This document shows, one piece after another, positions 5,207-10,138 of a DNA stretch of 10,138 bases. This stretch comes from Panacagrimonas sp041635265 (GTDB taxonomy: Bacteria > Pseudomonadota > Gammaproteobacteria > Nevskiales > Nevskiaceae), in assembly GCA_041635265.1 (NCBI GenBank), contig JBFJJV010000112.1, forward strand, positions 1 through 10,138. Direction: 5' to 3'. Below the pieces are notes generated by a model. It did no database searches. It had not been told where the DNA came from and saw only the letters and a list, made by a program, of their open reading frames with translations. The first letter of the stretch is position 1. Each line of letters opens with the position of its first letter. The translations under genes were made by a program, and so were the position numbers.

Positions 5207-6889
5207 GTGGATACGAATTTGCATTACCCACCAGACGCCGATTTGCGCAAGCTACTGCGCTTCGAGCCGCGCAGCGGTGCGATCTGGCTGGGCGAGCGGC
5301 GCATGTTGCTGTTGCATACGGCGGCACTCAGTGCACTGCGCCAAGACCTGATTACCTCCGTCGGAAGCACCCACACCCGTCGTTTGTTGACCCGCATGGG
5401 CTATGCCAGTGGTCGACACGATGCGGAGTTTGCCAACAAGACGCGGGGCGACCGCAGCCCGGAGGAAATGTTTATGGTCGGGCCGCAGCTGCATATGCTG
5501 GAAGGCGCTGCGCGCGTGACGCCGCTGCACCTGAAAATGGACATTGCCGCCGGACACTACGAAGGGGAATTCCGCTGGGACGATTCGTGGGAGGCCCATG
5601 CGCACCGCCTGGCGTATGGCGTGGTTGAGGAGCCGGCCTGCTGGATCTTGTTGGGCTATGCCAGTGGATACACCAGCGCGTTTATGGGCAAGCTGATTCT
5701 TTTCAAAGAGGTGAAGTGCGGCGCCTGCGGACACGACCATTGCCACATCGTGGGCAAGCCCATTGACGAATGGCCCGATGGCGACGCCTATCTTCCTTAT
5801 TTTGAGGACGACTCCTTGCTGGACAAGATGGACGCGCTCAGTCGACAGGTCGAAGCCCTCAAGACCCGCCTGGAGCCGAGCACCTCAGGGGGGATGTTGA
5901 TTGGGAATTCGCCTGCTTTTCAACACGCATACGACCTGATGTTGCGCGCGGCCAGCACCCAGGTCACTGTGTTGCTGACAGGCGAGACGGGCGTTGGCAA
6001 AGAGCGGTTCGCGCGCGCGCTGCATGCGCACTCGAACCATGCCACCGGGCCCTTTGTCGCGGTCAACTGCGCGGCCTTGCCCGCAGAGTTGATCGAAGCC
6101 GAGTTGTTCGGGGTGGAGAAGGGGGCGTTCACCGGGGCTCACGCAGCGCGGGCCGGTCGGTTTGAACGAGCCGACGGCGGCACCCTGTTTCTCGACGAAG
6201 TGGGCGATTTGCCCATGGCCGCGCAAGCGAAACTGTTGCGTGTTTTGCAAGAAAGCGAGATCGAGCGCGTGGGTGCGGAGCGTGCGCGCAAGGTCAATGT
6301 GCGCGTGATCACTGCAACCAATGTGAATCTAGAAGAAGCCGTTGCGCAAGGCCGTTTTCGCCGCGACCTTCTCTACCGCCTCAACGTCTACCCGGTTTGT
6401 ATTCCGCCACTAAGGGAGCGTGTTGCCGACATCGAGCCGCTAGCCAACCATCTGTTGGCCAGATTCACCGCGCTGCACAACAAACGACTCAATGGCTTGG
6501 GGGATCGGGCCTTGCAAGCGCTGATGCACCACGATTGGCCAGGCAATGTGCGGGAGCTGGAAAACTTGGTCGAGCGCGGTGTGATCCTCGCGGCCCAAGG
6601 TACGACCGTGGAGTTGGAACACTTGTTTCCCAATTTGCCAGCGACCCGGCAGGACGGTGTGGACGATCACGGCCGCCTCGCCCACATCGTGCCGGCGAAC
6701 AGCACGGCGCTGTGTGAACGCATCGTGGACAGTGGGGTGCCAATCGGACAATTGGAGGCACAGGTGCTGGCCATGGCGGTTGAGCGTTGTGGCGGAAACC
6801 TCTCCGGCGCGTCGCGGTTGTTGGGACTGACTCGACCGCAACTGGCCTACCGCCTCAAACGTCAGGAATCTGGCGAGGTTTCAGAATGA
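5207..6889 (+). CDS. dmpR: Phenol-sensing sigma-54 activator, DmpR/AphR type
   Basis: This NtrC-family activator binds phenols directly and drives the dmp sigma-54 promoter by ATP hydrolysis. I place the start at GTG 5207: AGGAG sits 5 bases upstream and the resulting 560 aa agree with DmpR (about 563). A GTG at 5150 gives 19 extra residues without a ribosome site. The sensor domain (about 1-200) contains H96 and W124, matching the phenol-contacting residues of MopR, and C145, E168, C171 and C179, matching its zinc ligands in exact spacing. A coiled-coil linker follows (about 204-224). The AAA+ domain has Walker A GETGVGKE (259-266), GAFTGA (307-312) and Walker B TLFLDE (326-331). A Fis-type helix-turn-helix ends the protein (about 530-552). 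The stop overlaps the next gene's start. Confidence 0.95.
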   Translation: MDTNLHYPPDADLRKLLRFEPRSGAIWLGERRMLLLHTAALSALRQDLITSVGSTHTRRLLTRMGYASGRHDAEFANKTRGDRSPEEMFMVGPQLHMLEGAARVTPLHLKMDIAAGHYEGEFRWDDSWEAHAHRLAYGVVEEPACWILLGYASGYTSAFMGKLILFKEVKCGACGHDHCHIVGKPIDEWPDGDAYLPYFEDDSLLDKMDALSRQVEALKTRLEPSTSGGMLIGNSPAFQHAYDLMLRAASTQVTVLLTGETGVGKERFARALHAHSNHATGPFVAVNCAALPAELIEAELFGVEKGAFTGAHAARAGRFERADGGTLFLDEVGDLPMAAQAKLLRVLQESEIERVGAERARKVNVRVITATNVNLEEAVAQGRFRRDLLYRLNVYPVCIPPLRERVADIEPLANHLLARFTALHNKRLNGLGDRALQALMHHDWPGNVRELENLVERGVILAAQGTTVELEHLFPNLPATRQDGVDDHGRLAHIVPANSTALCERIVDSGVPIGQLEAQVLAMAVERCGGNLSGASRLLGLTRPQLAYRLKRQESGEVSE

Positions 6890-7626
6890 AGCCTGGAACC
6901 GAACTTCCGCTACAAAAGGCGATGTTGCCAATCGATGCCTTCAGCGATCACCTGCTGCGCGCGACCAATGATTCGCCCCGCACCTTGTCAGAACGGGCAT
7001 ATTTCGATCTGCGCCAAGACATTGTGCAAGGTCATCTTGCGCCGGGTGAGCGGCTTCGCGTCGAGCATTTGAAAGACCGCTATGAGGTAGGTGCTGGTAC
7101 CCTGCGAGAAGCCTTGGCGCTGCTGGTCTCTGATGCGCTGGTCACGGTGGAAGGCCAACGCGGATATCGGGTCAGCGAAATTTCGCTCGGCGACCTCAAG
7201 GACCTCACGGACACCCGGGTGATGTTGGAGACAGAGGCATTGCGGCAGTCAATCCGCCATGGATCGGCTCAGTGGGAGACCGAGTTGACCCTTGCTTTTG
7301 AGACACTCTCGCAGGCCGAACTCCAGCGAGGTGGTTTGGAACCCAACCATTGGGAGCCCGCGAACAAGCGCTTCCATGAAGCACTGATCGCAGCCCATCG
7401 CTCCCCGTGGACCAAGCACCTGCTCAGCATTCTTTACCGCCATGGCGAGCGCTACAGGCACGTCGCCATCCGTATGGGCGCGACTCAGACTGTGCAGCGC
7501 AATGTGCACGAAGAGCACACCAGTATTTATGCCGCTGCTGTGGCACGCCAGGAAGCCCGCGCAGCCCTTGCCCTAGAGTCCCACATTCGCCTCACCTGTG
7601 ATCTGCTGTTGCGTCATGCCATCTAG
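6886..7626 (+). CDS. aphS: GntR-family (FadR/FCD) regulator, probable AphS/PhcS-like repressor of the phenol genes
   Basis: The protein is 246 aa. An N-terminal winged helix-turn-helix spans about residues 34-98 (LSERAYFDLRQDIVQGHLAP, then the recognition region GAGTLREAL and the wing EGQRGYRV). An all-helical FCD ligand domain follows. The FCD metal site normally uses Asp and three His; here the equivalents are N160, H164, H211 and H233, so the Asp is an Asn. The ATG at 6886 overlaps the dmpR stop in ATGA, with GAGG 7 bases upstream, so the two are translationally coupled. In Comamonas testosteroni, GntR-type AphS and PhcS repress the phenol hydroxylase genes; location and family suggest the same role here. 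A different FCD regulator cannot be excluded by sequence alone. Confidence 0.8.
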   Translation: MKPGTELPLQKAMLPIDAFSDHLLRATNDSPRTLSERAYFDLRQDIVQGHLAPGERLRVEHLKDRYEVGAGTLREALALLVSDALVTVEGQRGYRVSEISLGDLKDLTDTRVMLETEALRQSIRHGSAQWETELTLAFETLSQAELQRGGLEPNHWEPANKRFHEALIAAHRSPWTKHLLSILYRHGERYRHVAIRMGATQTVQRNVHEEHTSIYAAAVARQEARAALALESHIRLTCDLLLRHAI

Positions 7627-7719
7627 TGCGCCGCTTGAAGCAAGGATCGGCCCCTCACACCCAAACACGCGCTTTCACGAAATAGCTCGAACCGTTCCCT
7701 TTAGGGGGAAAAGCGAAAT

Positions 7720-8229
7720 TCAGGGCGGGGTGTTTCGCGATTGCATCCAGTGCACGACACTTGGCCCATAGGTGGACGGCGCTTTTGCAACTGTCTGCAT
7801 CGCCAACTTGGCCAAATTTTGCGCCGCCAGAGCTCCGATCATTTTCTGTTCGGCTTCAAGCATGACACTGTGAATCGAGCAGACTCCCTCGGTGGCCCAG
7901 CGTGGTGCCTGTCCGTTGAAAAGTGCACACCGCACACGGACTTCTTTGCAGTCAAAAAGTGGCTTGACGCCGTCAATGGCATGTACGACATCAAGCACGC
8001 TGATCTCATGGGCTGATCGTGCCAGACGAAAACCTCCATTTTTGCCCTCAGTCGAATCTGTTAAACCGGCTCTACGCAACTTGGTGAAAAGCTTGGCAAC
8101 ATAGTCAAAAGGAAGTCCTTGCAGGTCAGCCAAGTCGCGCACGGTGGCAACCCAGACCCCATTTGGTGGTCCGGTGAGGTACAGCAAACAATGCAACCCG
8201 TATTCGACGCCAACGCTGATGTGACTCAA
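7720..8229 (-). CDS. Rrf2-family transcriptional regulator with three cysteines
   Basis: The 169-aa protein has the Rrf2 fold: SVGVEYGLHCLLYL as the first helix, a recognition region QGLPFDYVAKLFTKLRRAG (38-55), and the typical wing GKNGGFRLAR (62-71). Three cysteines, C94, C101 and C117, with H120 nearby, sit where IscR and NsrR bind Fe-S clusters. The spacing (6 and 15 residues between them) is wider than in IscR or NsrR, so cluster or thiol redox sensing is inferred only. The start is TTG at 8229-8227, the position at which the family N-terminus begins; no in-frame ATG exists nearby, and only GGGA lies upstream. It follows the cupin gene by 48 bp on the same strand and probably shares its transcript. 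Confidence 0.88.
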   Translation of the reverse strand: MSHISVGVEYGLHCLLYLTGPPNGVWVATVRDLADLQGLPFDYVAKLFTKLRRAGLTDSTEGKNGGFRLARSAHEISVLDVVHAIDGVKPLFDCKEVRVRCALFNGQAPRWATEGVCSIHSVMLEAEQKMIGALAAQNLAKLAMQTVAKAPSTYGPSVVHWMQSRNTPP

Positions 8230-8261
8230 TCGATTCCCAGTGACTTTGATTCGATTTGAGT
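8224..8261 (-). repeat. Imperfect inverted repeat enclosing the rrf2-type gene's start codon
   Basis: On the minus strand, ACTCAAATCGA (8261-8251) can pair with TCGATTGAGT (8233-8224), giving 10 base pairs with one bulged A around a 17-base loop. The TTG start (8229-8227) lies inside the right arm and the weak GGGA ribosome site lies in the loop. In RNA this could restrain translation; in DNA it could be an operator. Confidence 0.5.
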
Positions 8262-8277
8262 ATCATAGCCGACCAGA

Positions 8278-8709
8278 CTATTGCTTATCGAAGATCACCA
8301 GATCTTTGTCTTTACTGTCTGTGATAAATATGGCCAGGAGCTTGGCCGACTCGATATCACTTGCATTGTCGCTCTCCAGATGGTGCGCGCCCGGGCCTTC
8401 CGTCCAACTCTCACCAGCGCGATAAATCTGCTCCTCGCCATTGTCCAAACGGCTTCGCACCGAGCCTTCCAACACGTAACCGATCACAAACGCTTGGCCA
8501 TGGCGATGCGGGGGCGTCCTACCACCGGGCTGATAGCTGACGACAAGCGCGGTGACCACCTTGCCTGGAACACTGGTGATCGCGTGTGCAAAGGCAGGAA
8601 CGATAGTTTCACGTGGCGCACTCGGGCCGTGGGCAGATCCCGCACTGGCGGCCATCAGAAGAGCGCAGGCCGCGAGACACTTTTCTATCGTTGGCAATGG
8701 GATTCGCAT
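8278..8709 (-). CDS. Exported single-domain cupin protein
   Basis: The 143-aa protein starts with a signal peptide: charged MRIPLPTIEK, hydrophobic CLAACALLMAASAG, and a likely cleavage after SAGSA (residue 26). It is therefore probably periplasmic. The remainder is one cupin barrel. Motif 1 is GGRTPPHRH (62-70) and motif 2 is GESWTEGPGAHH (99-110), offering H68, H70 and H109 or H110 as metal ligands. The Glu usually four residues after the second His is replaced by Phe (F74), suggesting a three-His site. The ATG has AGGAG 6 bases upstream. Substrate is unknown; small cupins of this type often occur beside redox regulators. It is first in a pair with the Rrf2 gene and has its own operator-bearing promoter. 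Confidence 0.87.
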   Translation of the reverse strand: MRIPLPTIEKCLAACALLMAASAGSAHGPSAPRETIVPAFAHAITSVPGKVVTALVVSYQPGGRTPPHRHGQAFVIGYVLEGSVRSRLDNGEEQIYRAGESWTEGPGAHHLESDNASDIESAKLLAIFITDSKDKDLVIFDKQ

Positions 8710-8741
8710 TTTTTTCTCCTGCTTTTGTTCGGAAGTTGATG

Positions 8742-8769
8742 ATACTACGATTTGTGAAATCGTAGTCTA
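8742..8769 (-). promoter_or_regulatory. Candidate promoter of the cupin-rrf2 unit
   Basis: Minus-strand TAGACT (8769-8764) and TAGTAT (8747-8742) lie 16 bases apart and each match the sigma-70 boxes at four of six positions. The first operator palindrome fills the spacer and overlaps both boxes, the classic place for a repressor. Confidence 0.45.
8744..8766. promoter_or_regulatory. Operator-like palindrome 1
   Basis: ACTACGATTT (8744-8753) and AAATCGTAGT (8757-8766) are exact reverse complements around GTG, a 23-bp perfect dyad. Its core CTACGA-N9-TCGTAG recurs at 8804-8824 in the same divergent region. Such a pair strongly suggests one regulator controlling both directions. The Rrf2 protein encoded next door is the obvious candidate, though not proven. 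Confidence 0.75.
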
Positions 8770-8790
8770 CTTTCGAAGCAATTTGGGTGC

Positions 8791-8819
8791 TTGCATGTTT
8801 TGTCTACGACTCATACAAT
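8791..8819 (+). promoter_or_regulatory. Candidate sigma-70 promoter of the NDH-2-like gene
   Basis: TTGCAT (8791-8796) and TACAAT (8814-8819) are spaced by the optimal 17 bases and match consensus at four and five of six positions. The start should fall near 8826. This gives a leader of about 120 bases before the ATG at 8947. The -10 box lies within operator palindrome 2. Confidence 0.65.
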
Positions 8820-8824
8820 CGTAG
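8804..8824. promoter_or_regulatory. Operator-like palindrome 2
   Basis: CTACGA (8804-8809) and TCGTAG (8819-8824) flank 9 bases, the same arms and spacing as in palindrome 1, whose centre is 59 bp away. It is less symmetric in the middle. It covers the -10 box of the plus-strand promoter, so binding would block transcription of the flavoprotein gene. Confidence 0.7.
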
Positions 8825-8946
8825 TTATGGCGTCAATCGATTCCCACGATAGCGGGGCTGTTTTTGGCGTCAGAAACATGGCGAGCACGTGTGTCGTGAC
8901 CGTCTCCGTAAGGAACAAACCTAGTCAACAACGTTGGAGTATTGCA

Positions 8947-10138
8947 ATGAGAGAACGCATCTTGGTGGTGGGCGCAGGGTTTGCTGGTATGTGGAGCGCG
9001 TTGAGCGCATCGCGTGCTTTGCATCTAGCGAATCGGTCCGACGGGACAGTTGAAATTTTGCTCGTGGCACCCGCGCCTGAGCTGCATGTCCGCCCCCGGT
9101 TCTATGAAGCACCCGTAGACGCGATGAAGTCGCCCCTATTGCCGCTCCTCGAGGCAGCAAACGTAAAGTTTCACCAAGGTCTCGTTGAAACGATCCGGAC
9201 AACGGCACAAGAAATCGACGCGATTGATGCAGAAGGCAACCTGTCTACTATCTCTTATGACAAACTCATACTTGCAGCGGGTAGTCGGCTCTTTCGCCCG
9301 GCACTGCCTGGCTTGCACGAACACGGATTGAGTGTGGATCTGTTCGATGAGGCCGTGCAACTCGATGAACACCTACACAAGCTATCTGAAATGCCGCCTA
9401 CCTCCGCGCGCAACACCGTAGTCGTCGTTGGTGGAGGGTTCAGCGGTATAGAAACTGCAGCCGAGATAGGCGCACGCATGCGCACGATCCTGGGCATAGA
9501 CACCGATGTCCGTGTGATCATCCTTGAGCGAGAGCACGCGATCGGCCCAGATCTGGGGCCTGGCCCTCGGCCCGTTATCGAGCGGGCTCTTAGGGCCGTC
9601 GGCGTGAGCTGCAGGCTTGGCGCCGCGGTTGAGAGTATTGATGTCGGTGGGCTGCACCTTTCCAGCGGCGAACGTATCGAGGCGTCCACCATCATCTGGA
9701 CGGCTGGTTTGCGTGCGACGGCACTCACCGAGCAGATTCCGGGTCAGCGGGATGCAGCCGGCCGTTTACATGTCGACCGGGAGTTGCGCGTCATAGGCGT
9801 CTCCAACGTGTTTGCCTCGGGCGATGCGGCTTTGGCCGCAACCGACGATGAAGGCAACTTCGCCATGATGTCGTGTCAGCATGCCATGGCACTGGGGAGG
9901 TCAGCAGGACACAATGCTATGGCAGATCTTCTTGGTTTACCCACAATCCCATACAGCCAGCCTAAGTATGTGACGTGTTTGGATCTGGGTCCATGGGGGG
10001 CCGTATATACCGAGGGGTGGGAGCGGGAGGTCAAGATGGAAGGTGCAGATGCGAAGAAGCTCAAACACCAGATAAATACGGAATGGATCTACCCCCCCCA
10101 ACCCAATCTTGCCGATATTCTGCAAGCTGCCGATCCTC
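8947..10138 (+). CDS. NDH-2-like FAD/NAD(P)-dependent oxidoreductase, C-terminus cut by window edge
   Basis: The frame is open for 397 codons to the right edge. An FAD-binding Rossmann motif (VVGAGFAG, 7-14) is followed by LILAAGS (107-113), an NAD-binding Rossmann motif (VVGGGFSGIE, 160-169), and the FAD-closing motif VFASGDAA (288-295). CQHAMALG (310-317) resembles the AQxAxQxG region that NDH-2 enzymes use at the quinone site, so a membrane-associated NADH:quinone oxidoreductase is likely; a related soluble reductase is possible. A membrane anchor cannot be judged because the end is missing. The start has GGAG 7 bases upstream and gives the family-like MRERILVVGAG. The frame also stays open upstream to an ATG at 8827. 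Rarer codons (ATA, CTA, TTA, AGG) are more frequent than in the dmp genes, suggesting a separate origin. Confidence 0.85.
   Translation, partial: MRERILVVGAGFAGMWSALSASRALHLANRSDGTVEILLVAPAPELHVRPRFYEAPVDAMKSPLLPLLEAANVKFHQGLVETIRTTAQEIDAIDAEGNLSTISYDKLILAAGSRLFRPALPGLHEHGLSVDLFDEAVQLDEHLHKLSEMPPTSARNTVVVVGGGFSGIETAAEIGARMRTILGIDTDVRVIILEREHAIGPDLGPGPRPVIERALRAVGVSCRLGAAVESIDVGGLHLSSGERIEASTIIWTAGLRATALTEQIPGQRDAAGRLHVDRELRVIGVSNVFASGDAALAATDDEGNFAMMSCQHAMALGRSAGHNAMADLLGLPTIPYSQPKYVTCLDLGPWGAVYTEGWEREVKMEGADAKKLKHQINTEWIYPPQPNLADILQAADP

Noticed and set aside
7627..7719. Possible bidirectional terminator between the convergent GntR and Rrf2 genes (TTCCC...GGGAA near 7695-7710)
   Set aside because: The stem is only about 5 bp and no T-run follows on either strand, so a rho-independent terminator is not supported; nothing else was recognised in this gap.

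Overview
The window carries a phenol catabolic cluster with its two regulators, followed by an unrelated-looking redox/stress module. High GC, six canonical phenol hydroxylase genes, a GntR-type gene coupled to the NtrC-type activator, and a structured GC-rich intergenic repeat all point to a beta-proteobacterium of the Burkholderiales, most likely Comamonadaceae (Comamonas, Hydrogenophaga or Acidovorax-like). That placement is inferred from gene order and sequence style, not from a search.

Positions 1-4887 (minus strand) hold the multicomponent phenol hydroxylase operon dmpK-L-M-N-O-P, followed by the first 42 codons of a dmpQ-type ferredoxin that runs off the left edge. DmpL, DmpN and DmpO form the oxygenase, DmpM is the effector protein, DmpP supplies electrons from NAD(P)H, DmpK assists assembly, and DmpQ would normally serve the downstream catechol 2,3-dioxygenase. 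All six complete genes look intact, with family-typical lengths and the expected iron, zinc, flavin and Fe-S ligands. A structured repeat sits between dmpM and dmpN.

Positions 4888-5206 are a divergent control region. It has a sigma-54 promoter facing dmpK, an IHF-like site overlapping a perfect 11-bp-arm palindrome, and two activator boxes spaced 32 bp apart. A sigma-70-like promoter faces dmpR.

Positions 5207-7626 (plus strand) encode a DmpR/AphR-type phenol-sensing sigma-54 activator. It overlaps by 4 bp a FadR-type GntR regulator that resembles AphS/PhcS, the repressors of phenol genes in Comamonas. Activator and probable silencer are therefore made from one transcript.

Positions 7720-10138 contain a divergent module. 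On the minus strand lie an exported cupin and an Rrf2 regulator; on the plus strand lies an NDH-2-like flavoprotein truncated by the right edge. The 237-bp divergent region holds two copies of a CTACGA-N9-TCGTAG operator, one inside each predicted promoter. The natural hypothesis is a self-regulated redox-sensing unit with the Rrf2 protein as repressor. It is the least familiar part of the window.

No tRNA, rRNA, CRISPR array, insertion sequence or integrase was seen.
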